Below are positions 7,072 to 15,123 of a stretch of DNA of 64,000 nucleotides, piece by piece. This stretch comes from Bacteroidetes bacterium GWF2_38_335 (lineage in GTDB: Bacteria > Bacteroidota > Bacteroidia > Bacteroidales > GWF2-38-335). Where the stretch lies: positions 60,631-124,630 of the forward strand of contig MEOH01000004.1 of assembly GCA_001769535.1 (NCBI GenBank), in the 5' to 3' direction. Position numbers and translations under genes: made by a program. Every line of letters begins with the position of its first letter. Within the stretch, counting starts at the first letter, position 1. The notes beneath the pieces are model-generated. The model was not told the DNA's origin. It saw nothing but the letters and a program-made list of their open reading frames with translations, and ran no database searches.

Positions 7072-8715
7072 ATGAAGAAATCTATTCTATTTGTCATTTC
7101 AATTTTACTGGCAACATATTTATCAGCTCAAAAGACTGAAAAAGCTGATCAAATTTTCGAGGATTGGAATCAAAAAAATCATCCGGGTGGAGTTGTTTAC
7201 ATTTTAAAAGCAGACAAAGTATTGTATTTAAAAGCCTTTGGCTTAGCAAATATTCAATATTCCATTCTTAACACCACAGAATCCGTTTTTAATCTCGCTT
7301 CTGTTTCGAAGCAATTTACCGCATTGGGAATTGCTCTCTTACAAGAAGATGGAAAACTATCTATTGATGATAGCATACAAATGTACTTGCCCGAACTGCC
7401 AAATTTTGGATATAAAATCACATTACGACATCTTCTACATCACACCAGCGGACTAAGAAGTACTCCCGAATTATTTGGATTAGCCGGTTGGAGAGATGGA
7501 GATGCCATATCTACAGAAGATGTATTTAATTATACGTGCAAACAAAGGGATCTAAATTTTAAACCAGGGAGCGAATTTATGTATTCGAATACAAACTATG
7601 TGCTGTTAGCTATGATCATAGGTCGGGTTACGAATCAGAATTTTGCAGATTGGATGAAATCCAATGTTTTTAATCCATTAGGCATGTCCAAGACTTATAT
7701 AGATGAATCAAACCTTAATGTGACAGCTTATACAGGCTCCCCCTATTTCGAAGAGAATGAAAACCAATTCGTAATTGCTCAAAACTCAAGTCATGACGCA
7801 GGTGCTTCAAATGTTTATTCTTCAGCGCCTGATTTAATGAAATGGATGAAGCAATTAAATAATCCTGAAAAAAAATGGTCAAACGCAATTGGACTCTTGT
7901 TAACTAATGACACACTAACCAACGGAACTTCAAATGAGTATGCCTTTGGTTTGATATCAGATGATTACAAGGGAAATAAACGTATTTATCATACGGGTGG
8001 AATTCCTGGCTACCTGTCATTTGCGATGAACTTTCCAGATGAACAATTATCAGTGATTGTATTAACGAACTATTTAGATTACAAAGCCCAACAGCGCGTA
8101 GAAATGTTGTTGTCGTTATTCCTGAACGATAAAAGTGATAAAAAGGATGTCCCGGAAAGCATTAAGCCTGTTCCTTTAAACTTAAAATGTGCCGCAAATT
8201 ATACTTCAGACTATTGGAATAATAAGGAAAATTATTCGAGATCTGTTTACATAGAAAATGATACGCTTTGGTATCTCAGAACCAATAAAACTAAGTCGCC
8301 ATTATTACAAATTAATGACTCCATCTTTGTAATAGGAGGAGTAAACGCAACTGTGCTTGTTCATTTTAAAAAACAGGATGGACTTATTTATATGCATGTT
8401 AAAGATGGCGCGAAACCAATACAGATTTTTGAGCCTTACGACAATTCTCCCCCTACTGCTAAAGATTTAAATAACTACAGTGGTGTCTATTATAGTTCGG
8501 AACTGGAAACAAGCTATACAATTACTACAGATCAAGTAGGATTAATTGGTTATCACAGCAGACATGGTTCCTTTCCAATTGAGATTTTAAGAAAGGGAAT
8601 TGTTAACTGGTCCGGTATGGCCGTGGCAAAATATGAGTTCGATGATCAGGGCAAGATGACAGGATTTTATGTTACCATGGATCGTGTAAGAAATGTTTGG
8701 TTTGCAAAACAGTAA
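7072..8715 (+). CDS. Secreted serine hydrolase, class C beta-lactamase/PBP-like family
   Basis: A 547-residue protein of the penicillin-binding-protein/AmpC-like serine hydrolase superfamily (Pfam Beta-lactamase). A Sec signal peptide (ILLATYLSAQ) precedes the catalytic domain. The three active-site motifs are present: SVSK (SxxK) near residue 79, YSN (YxN) near 168, and HTGG near 305 at the position of KTG. Residues after about 360 form an additional beta-rich C-terminal domain seen in Bacteroidota esterase/peptidase members. Family members include D-aminopeptidases, esterases and beta-lactamases, so resistance activity cannot be claimed. It is the only gene of cassette 3, on the same strand as the rest of the array. 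Confidence 0.88.
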   Translation: MKKSILFVISILLATYLSAQKTEKADQIFEDWNQKNHPGGVVYILKADKVLYLKAFGLANIQYSILNTTESVFNLASVSKQFTALGIALLQEDGKLSIDDSIQMYLPELPNFGYKITLRHLLHHTSGLRSTPELFGLAGWRDGDAISTEDVFNYTCKQRDLNFKPGSEFMYSNTNYVLLAMIIGRVTNQNFADWMKSNVFNPLGMSKTYIDESNLNVTAYTGSPYFEENENQFVIAQNSSHDAGASNVYSSAPDLMKWMKQLNNPEKKWSNAIGLLLTNDTLTNGTSNEYAFGLISDDYKGNKRIYHTGGIPGYLSFAMNFPDEQLSVIVLTNYLDYKAQQRVEMLLSLFLNDKSDKKDVPESIKPVPLNLKCAANYTSDYWNNKENYSRSVYIENDTLWYLRTNKTKSPLLQINDSIFVIGGVNATVLVHFKKQDGLIYMHVKDGAKPIQIFEPYDNSPPTAKDLNNYSGVYYSSELETSYTITTDQVGLIGYHSRHGSFPIEILRKGIVNWSGMAVAKYEFDDQGKMTGFYVTMDRVRNVWFAKQ

Positions 8716-8721
8716 AAATGT

Positions 8722-8775
8722 GCATAACAAGCAGTAAGTTGCATTTAATTAACTTTTCTCACAGGGGATGGTTAA
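8722..8775. repeat. Remnant of a fourth attC-like left end
   Basis: GCATAAC (8722-8728) begins 7 nt after the serine hydrolase stop, the same position held by the left cores of repeats B and C. A short AGTTGCATTTAATTAAC stretch follows, but the shared central GGCAGGCCGG tract and a right core are missing. The array therefore appears to end in a truncated repeat against the convergent beta-lactamase gene. Confidence 0.35.
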
Positions 8776-8801
8776 GCCAGGTTAAAACCAAATGTACGGA
8801 C

Positions 8802-9599
8802 TTATAAAACAGCTCCAAGTCGCTTCAATATCTCCATGGCAATTTCCTTTCTTGCTTTTGCAAAAAACTTGTTTTTCTGGTCGTCGGTGAAAATGCAGTT
8901 GACAAAATAATACACATTGTTTTTGGTTTCGACATAGCCGACATACCAGCCGATATCGGTGTTGCCTTCAGTTCCCCATCCGGTTTTAGCCCGAAGGGTG
9001 TATTCTTTTGTTTCCTCAGCGAGCATGATTTTTTTCACCACATCCATAGATTTTTGTGTAAAAGGCAAGTCATTGTCATGCAGTTTTTTCAGAAATTCGA
9101 TCTGCTGTGCGGGTGAAATCTTTAGTCCGCCGGTCAGCCAGAACCTATCTACACCGCCCGTTGTATCAGCATTCCCGTAGGATGTTTTATCGAGCCAGAA
9201 TTTCATTTTTTCTGCTCCCACGCGCCGGGCCAGTTCCTGATAGTACCATACGGTTGAGTTGCGAAAAGCAGTTTTCAGGTCATGGTCGCTGTTCCATGCA
9301 GGGACAGGTCTTTTTACCGAGTCCCATTTGATCACATAATCTTCATCTGAAATTACTCCGGTTTCAAGTCCGATCATCGAATTGCAGATTTTAAATGTTG
9401 AGGCCGGAGTATATTGTTTGTTGAATGCTTCCTCATTGTAAACAATGTACTTATCGTTTTTTGAATCGTAAACGGCAAAAATACCGGTCAGGCCGCATGA
9501 GTCATACAAATTTTTAAAGTCGGCCCGTTTTTCAATATTTATCTGGGCATTTAAAAAACAGCCGGTAAACACAAAAAATGATAAAAATAATTTATTCAT
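8802..9599 (-). CDS. Class D (OXA-type) beta-lactamase
   Basis: A 265-residue periplasmic serine beta-lactamase predicted to hydrolyse penicillins and possibly other beta-lactams. A signal peptide ends at CFLNAQ. All class D motifs are seen: STFK with the acylating Ser and the lysine that is normally carboxylated (near residue 68), STV (SxV, near 115), YGN (near 141), KTG (near 204) and WxxG in DIGWYVGY. The length is normal for the family. The gene is convergent to the cassette array and overlaps the end of the upstream alpha/beta hydrolase gene by 8 nt, so it belongs to the minus-strand operon rather than to the array. It is probably a resident enzyme of this lineage. Confidence 0.95.
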   Translation of the reverse strand: MNKLFLSFFVFTGCFLNAQINIEKRADFKNLYDSCGLTGIFAVYDSKNDKYIVYNEEAFNKQYTPASTFKICNSMIGLETGVISDEDYVIKWDSVKRPVPAWNSDHDLKTAFRNSTVWYYQELARRVGAEKMKFWLDKTSYGNADTTGGVDRFWLTGGLKISPAQQIEFLKKLHDNDLPFTQKSMDVVKKIMLAEETKEYTLRAKTGWGTEGNTDIGWYVGYVETKNNVYYFVNCIFTDDQKNKFFAKARKEIAMEILKRLGAVL

Positions 9600-10386
9600 A
9601 TTTTTTCAGAATGTTGTTCATGATGCGCAGGGTTTCTGCGGGTTCTTCGAAAAACCCCATGTGGCCTGAGTTTTCAAGCAAAGCATGTTCGAGATTGTGT
9701 TTTTCGGCCAGATCAATCAGTTTTTCGCAGGGTATCAGATTGTCTTTTTTACCGATAATCAGGAATGATTTGTTGCGCAATTTATACAGAACTTCCGATT
9801 TGTCCCTGCGGGCGCGCATACCTTTCAGCGCGGCGGTTACTCCTTCGGCCGGAGTAGCAAAAGCGGTATTCATGCTAAACTGCAGTTTGTCTTTTAGTTT
9901 TTCCAGATTTTCATCTGCATAAAGATTGGGAATACTCACTTTATAAATCAGGTCTTTTTTCCCGTTTTCAATGAGTTCAACTTCTTTCAGCCGGCTTTCC
10001 TTTTTATCGGCGCCGTCGGAAAAGGGGTGTGAATGAAACAGGCACAATCCGGAAATCATTTCTGAATATTTTTCAGCAAAGGCGAGTGCCACATATCCGC
10101 CCATGGAATGTCCGGTAATATAACAACTTTGTATTTTGAGGTGGTTCAATACTTTTTTAACTATTTCGGCCATAAAATCCATGGTATGAACATCAGAAAA
10201 AACACCTGTTTTACCGTGGCCGGGAAGGTCAATGGCAATAATCCTGAAGCGATTTTTCAGAGAGGTAATCAGGTCGTTCCATATTTCCTTTGACTCGAGA
10301 TATCCGTGAAGAAAGACAACCGGTTTTCCGTTTCCGTTATCAGAAAAGAAAACCTTTGTCCCATCATGATTGATGAAATTATCCAT
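9592..10386 (-). CDS. Alpha/beta-fold hydrolase
   Basis: A 264-residue cytoplasmic alpha/beta hydrolase with no signal peptide. The oxyanion-hole motif FLHGYLES lies near residue 26, the nucleophile elbow GHSMGG near residue 95 supplies the catalytic Ser, and the C-terminal NSGHMGFFEEP supplies the catalytic His. The substrate is unknown; relatives include esterases, C-C bond hydrolases and acyl-transfer enzymes. It begins 30 nt after the aminopeptidase stop, and its 3' end overlaps the beta-lactamase start by 8 nt, so the three minus-strand genes are likely translated from one message. Confidence 0.9.
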   Translation of the reverse strand: MDNFINHDGTKVFFSDNGNGKPVVFLHGYLESKEIWNDLITSLKNRFRIIAIDLPGHGKTGVFSDVHTMDFMAEIVKKVLNHLKIQSCYITGHSMGGYVALAFAEKYSEMISGLCLFHSHPFSDGADKKESRLKEVELIENGKKDLIYKVSIPNLYADENLEKLKDKLQFSMNTAFATPAEGVTAALKGMRARRDKSEVLYKLRNKSFLIIGKKDNLIPCEKLIDLAEKHNLEHALLENSGHMGFFEEPAETLRIMNNILKKYE

Positions 10387-10416
10387 TAAAATATATGTGT
10401 TAACTTGTTATCCGGA

Positions 10417-11820
10417 TTAAATTCCGGTGTTTTTCTGTACTTCGGCTTCTACATCCTGGATGGTGATAGGAATCCTTTTTGCACCAAGGTTTCTGCTGCC
10501 TGTTTCGGTGACCAGGATATCATCCTCGAGGCGGATACCACCGAAGCCGATGAATTCACGCACCTTGTCAAAATTGATAAACTGATTGTTAATTTTTTCG
10601 TTTTGCCATTTGTCTATGAGGGCAGGAATGAAATAGATTCCGGGTTCGTTGGTAATCACAAAGCCGGGTTGCAGACGGCGTCCCATCCTCAGGTATGCAG
10701 TTCCAAACTGGGTGGCGGGTCTGATTTCATCGTCGTAACCAACGTAAATCTGGCCGATATCTTCCATGTCGTGCACATCAAGTCCCATCATGTGTCCAAG
10801 GCCGTGTGGCATGAACAGAGCGTGTGCGCCTGCGTTTACGGCATCTTCCACATTTCCTTTCATCAGTCCGAGGTCAATAAGTCCTTTTGCGATTATCCGT
10901 GTTGCACTGTCGTGAATTGAGCGGTAAGTAACGCCGGGTTTGATGAGGGTTGTGGCCATATTATTGGCATCAAGGACAATCTGGTATATGTCTTTTTGTT
11001 TCTGTGAGAATTTTCCTCCCACCGGAACAGTACGTGTGTGGTCGGTGGCATAATGCAGGGGTGATTCGAATCCGGCATCCATGATTACCAGGTCTCCATT
11101 TTTCAAAAGGTTTCCGTGGTAATGGTTGTGTAAAGTTTCGCCGCGTTTGGAAAGGATCACCGGAAAAGAAACCATGCCGCCGTGCGACAGGGCAATACCT
11201 TCCATTAGTCCGGCAATTTCACGCTCATACACCCCTTCGTGAGCCATCTGCATGCCGTTGGTGTGCATTTCATAAGCGATGTCCATGATTTCCTCGAGGT
11301 GAGCAATTTCCTGAGGTTCTTTGATTGAGCGCAAGCTGACAATGGCTTTGATAAGCTCCACTGAAGAAGATTCTTTCAGTTTCGAAGTATGGATACCGGT
11401 TAGTTGTTCAAGCAAAATTTTATTTTCGGCGCGGTAGGGCGGGGTAAAATGTATTTTTCTTCCTTTTGATTGTGCGTCTTTTATCAGCTTACCCAATTCG
11501 GAAAAGGGAAAACTGTGTTCAACAGCTGCAAGCGCAGCCAGATCTTTTACTGATGGTTGCGGTCCCATCCAAATCACATCTTCGATGTCAATGTCATTGG
11601 CAAAAATGATATCTTTTCCTGATTCCACATCTATGATACCGGCAAATCCCTGAAGGTCGACACCAAAGAAATACAGGAAATTGCTGTCCTGGCGGAAATG
11701 GTAGGTGTTGTCGGGATAGTTCATGGGAACATCAGAGTTTCCAAGGAAAACGATAAGACCGTCATTGAATTTTGCCCTCAGGGCATTTCTTCTTTTCAGA
11801 TAGGTTTCTTTGCTAAACAT
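10417..11820 (-). CDS. pepP: Xaa-Pro aminopeptidase (M24B)
   Basis: A 467-residue cytosolic metallopeptidase that removes N-terminal residues preceding proline. The N-terminal aminopeptidase-P domain (about residues 1-140, including NYPDNTYHFRQDSNFLYFFG) precedes the pita-bread catalytic domain. The five dinuclear-metal ligands are visible: Asp in VIMDAGFES and YATDHTR, His in GLGHMMG, Glu in TNEPGIY and Glu in IRLEDD. It is the first gene of a probable three-gene minus-strand operon with the hydrolase and the OXA enzyme. The region between 11821 and 12055 holds no gene, only a fragment of the dispersed repeat (CCCAGGGTTGCACTCCG, near 11941). Confidence 0.95.
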   Translation of the reverse strand: MFSKETYLKRRNALRAKFNDGLIVFLGNSDVPMNYPDNTYHFRQDSNFLYFFGVDLQGFAGIIDVESGKDIIFANDIDIEDVIWMGPQPSVKDLAALAAVEHSFPFSELGKLIKDAQSKGRKIHFTPPYRAENKILLEQLTGIHTSKLKESSSVELIKAIVSLRSIKEPQEIAHLEEIMDIAYEMHTNGMQMAHEGVYEREIAGLMEGIALSHGGMVSFPVILSKRGETLHNHYHGNLLKNGDLVIMDAGFESPLHYATDHTRTVPVGGKFSQKQKDIYQIVLDANNMATTLIKPGVTYRSIHDSATRIIAKGLIDLGLMKGNVEDAVNAGAHALFMPHGLGHMMGLDVHDMEDIGQIYVGYDDEIRPATQFGTAYLRMGRRLQPGFVITNEPGIYFIPALIDKWQNEKINNQFINFDKVREFIGFGGIRLEDDILVTETGSRNLGAKRIPITIQDVEAEVQKNTGI

Positions 11821-12055
11821 GGTATTGCTTTTTAAAATGAATGGTTAAAGATAAGGATTTTTTTTAAGTTGGTACTTTAATGAACATCCTTATGGCAGGA
11901 GATTTTTATGCAAAAAAAAAAGAAAGTTGTCATTAAGCAGCCCAGGGTTGCACTCCGTTTTTATAAAATATTTTTACCATTCCGAAGCATGATTCGAAAA
12001 AATCATTACCATAACGAATCAATAATAATTTTGGTAATATGTGTTAATAGGGTGA

Positions 12056-12373
12056 TTACACAATCAAAATCCCCTCCTGTTTTACGATTTGCAGAAGAGG
12101 AGAAACATTATCGGATAAAAATCTTTTTGTTCCAACAGTATAGGGCTCAATACGGGTATCGATTTTTCTGGTCAGAGACCAGGATTTTATTCCGGCCTCA
12201 TCATTAGTACCATCAAAAGCAGAGGACACAATCATAATATCAATGTCGCTGTTCTCAGTAGCTTCTCCACGCGCATAACTGCCGTACAAAAAGGCTTTTT
12301 CTATCGGAATTCCTGACAGAACTAGCAAAGCACAGTACTTTTTCAGCAATTCTATAACTTCGCTTTGAGCCAT
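12056..12373 (-). CDS. mntA: MNT-type minimal nucleotidyltransferase (antitoxin of HEPN-MNT pair)
   Basis: A 105-residue minimal nucleotidyltransferase. The polymerase-beta fold signature GSYARGEA lies near residue 31, followed by DIDI, giving the metal-binding GSx10DxD motif. In characterised HEPN-MNT (HepT-MntA) pairs this enzyme AMPylates the HEPN toxin and silences it. It overlaps the HEPN gene by 22 nt and is downstream of it, as expected for the pair. The last 27 codons recur, with slight changes, as an isolated fragment at 14957-15042. Confidence 0.88.
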   Translation of the reverse strand: MAQSEVIELLKKYCALLVLSGIPIEKAFLYGSYARGEATENSDIDIMIVSSAFDGTNDEAGIKSWSLTRKIDTRIEPYTVGTKRFLSDNVSPLLQIVKQEGILIV

Positions 12374-12729
12374 TGAAATAAATTTTTTGTTTGAGTTAAG
12401 ATTTCGTTTGTTTTATCAATTGTTGGGGCTTTTGGATAATTTTCAGGATATCTGCCTTCAAGTTGATAATACATTAAAGTGTCACAAAGATTTAACTGGT
12501 CGTCATCCAAAACCAAATCTGTTTTTTCAAGAAGAAATGACAGACTGTGTGATTTTGGAGGAAGGGTTTGTGTGCCTCTAAGAACATGGGCCTTAATCGC
12601 TTTTTCTATTGTTAAATGACAAAAGAATAATCCTTGTATTCTTTTATTTCCAACAATGAGATATTCTGCTGTTTCCAAATCGTCCCCAGCTGTTTTTATC
12701 CAATAATCTGTTTGTTTTTTAATATCCAT
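12352..12729 (-). CDS. hepT: HEPN-domain protein (toxin partner)
   Basis: A 125-residue helical protein of the HEPN superfamily. I start it at MDIKKQTDYW (ATG complement of 12727-12729) because family similarity begins there (YWIKTAGDDLETAEYLI); an upstream in-frame start would add 36 hydrophobic, unrelated residues. The FFCHLTIEKAIKAH helix, KSHSLSFLLE and the C-terminal EGRYPENYP block are typical of HEPN partners of MNT proteins. Many such proteins are ribonucleases, although I cannot place a clear RX4-6H motif here, so activity is uncertain. It overlaps mntA by 22 nt. Confidence 0.85.
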   Translation of the reverse strand: MDIKKQTDYWIKTAGDDLETAEYLIVGNKRIQGLFFCHLTIEKAIKAHVLRGTQTLPPKSHSLSFLLEKTDLVLDDDQLNLCDTLMYYQLEGRYPENYPKAPTIDKTNEILTQTKNLFQWLKAKL

Positions 12730-12865
12730 TGCTTTTATTAGCGGCATTTTAAAATGTAAAACAAAGTTAATGAAAATGAAAGAATATAGCAAAACATTTA
12801 TTTTTGATTGTGGAGTACGATAAAATGTAGCAGGCAATTACGGGAGGTGAAACTTGCAAATGGCA

Positions 12866-12980
12866 GCACTCCATTTCACCCCGTGGTAATACAAATCGCT
12901 CTTTCAGACCTTGGGCGTGGAATACTGCAAGGGCAAAGTTCTGTACATTTAACCATATTGGGTGAAATGAAGCCCTATGA
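12866..12980. repeat. Dispersed repeat family R1, copy 1
   Basis: A sequence of about 115 bp beginning GCACTCCATTTCACCCCGTG and including CTTTCAGACCTTGGGCG and GCAAGGGCAAA, ending near GAAATGAAGCCCTATG. Near-identical copies lie at 16364-16490 and 19751-19844, and a short piece near 11941. All copies are intergenic. The ends are partly complementary (TTTCACCC with GGGTGAAAT in this copy), so it may fold. No coding capacity is conserved. Confidence 0.7.
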
Positions 12981-13027
12981 GTAGATATATTTATAATTGA
13001 TGGTGATAGGATAAAAAAGTTACAGAC

Positions 13028-13579
13028 TTATGAATCAGAAGACTTTTCAGAATCAGCGATTTTAAAACCAATCCGAGCCCGGCTTTTATTAGTCTCGCTT
13101 TTTTCAATAAGTTCATCCAGATAAGAAAAAATCAGTTCTATGCTTTTATCCTGATTTGATAATTTTTTTTTAATAGCTTCGACTTCTATCTTTAAAGTTA
13201 AATTTTCTGTCAGCATTTCACGTAATTTTGAAAAAATCCGCATAATTTGAATGTTGACACTAATGGCCATATCACTACTGAGAATTCCGGAAAGCATAGC
13301 AACCCCTTGTTCTGTAAAGACGTATGGGAGTTTTCGTAAACCGCCCCAACTTGATATTCCAATTTGGAATATCAAGTTTTTTGTCTCTTCCTCTGTCAAT
13401 CTAAACATAAAATCCTCAGGAAATCTTTTTATATTTCTTTTTACTGCTTTATTGAGATTCCCTGTGGAAACGCCATAAAGAGAAGCCAAATCTCTGTCCA
13501 GCATTACTTTTTTCCCCCTGATAAAATATATTTTATTGTGTATTTTTTCATCAGGTATCGTTGTAATTGAATTATTCAT
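13028..13579 (-). CDS. ORF6N-domain protein
   Basis: A 183-residue protein with an N-terminal ORF6N domain (about residues 8-95), a DNA-binding domain of phage and mobile-element regulators. Signature segments are KIYFIRGKKVMLDRDLASLYGV, NKAVKRNIKRFPEDFMF, LTEEE and LPYVFTEQGVAMLSGIL. The C-terminal 80 residues are predicted coiled coil followed by a charged, Ser-rich tail. A -7-like box TATGTTTG (complement of 13592-13599) sits 13 nt upstream of the ATG. It stands alone between two repeat-bearing intergenic stretches, consistent with an accessory or relic phage-type gene. Its exact target is unknown. Confidence 0.88.
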   Translation of the reverse strand: MNNSITTIPDEKIHNKIYFIRGKKVMLDRDLASLYGVSTGNLNKAVKRNIKRFPEDFMFRLTEEETKNLIFQIGISSWGGLRKLPYVFTEQGVAMLSGILSSDMAISVNIQIMRIFSKLREMLTENLTLKIEVEAIKKKLSNQDKSIELIFSYLDELIEKSETNKSRARIGFKIADSEKSSDS

Positions 13580-13741
13580 TTATTTTTAATTCAAACATAA
13601 TAAATATTAATAACCAATACCATGATTTTCTAAAAAAGTTTTAAAGGGCAAGATGCTTTTTTAGCACAATGCATAAGCAAAGTTTTGTGCATTTATCCAA
13701 TTAGGTAAATTGAGATCGTATGTAAAATTAGGTGGTAGATT

Positions 13742-14875
13742 TTAAAATTTAGTTCGAATAATAAATTCCACTCTTCTGTTTAATTTACTGTCAGTATTTG
13801 AAACCGGCTCACTACTGCCCTTACCGTTATACTGTACTCTGGATTTGTCAACGCCACAATTAACCAAATAGTTTGCAACTGCTTGTGCCCTTTTTTCTGA
13901 TAAAACCTGGTTATATTCGGATGTACCTGTACTATCAGTATGTCCGGTAATATCAATAAAATAAGACGAATTGGCTGTTAAAAAAGAACATAAATCAAGC
14001 AACTCATTAGTGCTTGTTGTATCAATAATAAAAGAATCATATTGGAACAATAATCTTTTAAAAGTATATTTTTTAAAGGGTTCCAGTTTTTTGTTTTCTT
14101 TTGACATTGAAGAATCTGATGACATTGGTTCACGGTATTCATTTTTCTTACATACAGTAATATCATCAATATAATAATATGCCCAACCGTCACTGTCCAA
14201 ATTAGAATATTCTATTTCAAGGGGATTTGAAAAATCACCAATAAGCAATAATTTTTCCCCCCCCATGGCTTTAAAATAACCACTTATCTTTGTCCAGTTT
14301 AATGTATCATATAAAAAATTTCCAGAAGGATTTTTTACCTGTGGTGAATTATTAAATACATTTGCATATATCTTGTCGGTTTTTTTATATTTTACAAAAC
14401 GCACTTTATTCGCAATTTCCCCGGTTATTATAGCCCGTTTGGGAAATGAATCTGAAAAATACATTCCCAGCGAATAAACGCATACCGAATTACTGGCGAG
14501 TGACACGTACATTTCTGCATAATAAACAGTGTCCTTTTCTAAAGAATTGGTAAGGTAGGTATATATATATTCCCGGTTGAAATTTCTGTTAATTTCATTC
14601 GAAGTAATTATCCCCGCATAAGCATTTCCTGTCTTTGGCATCTGATAACCACTTGAGTTTTTTGGTACACCAACATCATTGTCCTGATTCATACCCAGAG
14701 GGGTTACATGATAAACATCAGCTGTCCCAATTGAAAACCATTTTTTTACAAATTTCCATTGGCTTATTTCGTAAGGATATGCATTTAAATCTTCAAAACT
14801 TGGATTTGGAACCAGGTTTTGAGATACTATCCTGAATGAAAAAAACAAAACAAATATGCCAAACAGTAATTTCAT
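13742..14875 (-). CDS. OmpA-family outer-membrane protein
   Basis: A 377-residue exported protein. After a signal peptide (ending RIVSQ) comes a beta-rich domain opening with LVPNPSFEDLN, common in Bacteroidota envelope proteins and resembling carbohydrate-binding jelly-roll domains. Residues from about 270 form a C-terminal OmpA-like peptidoglycan-binding domain: FIDITGHTDSTGTSEYN, LSEKRAQAVANYL, and the terminal NRRVEFIIR. It probably anchors a surface structure to peptidoglycan. A good -7 box TATATTTG (complement of 14894-14901) lies 18 nt before the ATG. No operon partner is seen. Confidence 0.9.
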   Translation of the reverse strand: MKLLFGIFVLFFSFRIVSQNLVPNPSFEDLNAYPYEISQWKFVKKWFSIGTADVYHVTPLGMNQDNDVGVPKNSSGYQMPKTGNAYAGIITSNEINRNFNREYIYTYLTNSLEKDTVYYAEMYVSLASNSVCVYSLGMYFSDSFPKRAIITGEIANKVRFVKYKKTDKIYANVFNNSPQVKNPSGNFLYDTLNWTKISGYFKAMGGEKLLLIGDFSNPLEIEYSNLDSDGWAYYYIDDITVCKKNEYREPMSSDSSMSKENKKLEPFKKYTFKRLLFQYDSFIIDTTSTNELLDLCSFLTANSSYFIDITGHTDSTGTSEYNQVLSEKRAQAVANYLVNCGVDKSRVQYNGKGSSEPVSNTDSKLNRRVEFIIRTKF

Positions 14876-14956
14876 TTAGTAATTGCTGATGAACAAATAT
14901 AATGATTTTTAATTATAAATGGAAGGGGAAATTTGCAGAGGGAAAAAGGAAAAGGA

Positions 14957-15042
14957 TTACACAATCAAAATCCCCTCCTGTTTAACGATTTGCAGAAGAG
15001 GAGAAACATTATCGGATAAAGATCTTTTTGTTCCAACAGTAT
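14957..15042 (-). pseudogene. 3'-terminal fragment of an MNT nucleotidyltransferase gene
   Basis: These 86 bp are nearly identical to the last 86 bp of mntA at 12056-12141 and read, on the minus strand, TVGTKRSLSDNVSPLLQ... to the same GILIV stop. The similarity ends sharply at CCAACAGTAT. No upstream part of the gene is present. It is a gene-end duplication or the scar of a lost HEPN-MNT locus. Confidence 0.75.
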
Positions 15043-15091
15043 TGTGAAAGAAAAAAAACCTAATTTATTTATACTATAAGTAAAAAATAGC

Positions 15092-15099
15092 TATATTTG
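15092..15099 (+). promoter_or_regulatory. -7 box before the DUF4143 ATPase
   Basis: TATATTTG matches the Bacteroidota -7 consensus and lies 25 nt before the ATG at 15124, leaving a short leader. A clear -33 TTTG is not seen at the proper distance. The position argues for 15124 rather than the TTG-like start at 15097 as the real initiation codon. Confidence 0.45.
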
Positions 15100-15123
15100 T
15101 TACAAATTTATATCATAGTAAAA

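Larger units (their letters stand above)
3510..8775 (+). mobile_element. Integron-like gene-cassette array lacking an intact integrase
   Basis: Three related imperfect-palindrome repeats (3716-3893, 5300-5470, 6851-7011) punctuate three groups of same-strand genes, each ending just before or inside the next repeat. A left-end remnant follows the last gene (8722). Repeat ends carry integron-like core sites: GCCTAAC on the left of the second copy, and GTTATGC or GTTATAGC on the right of the first and second. If recombination cuts at G/TT as in integrons, cassette 1 is about 3888-5463, cassette 2 about 5464-7003, and cassette 3 starts near 7004. Only an N-terminal recombinase fragment is present, so the layout fits a CALIN-like array (attC cluster without integrase). 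The repeats are longer than most attC sites. Confidence 0.6.
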
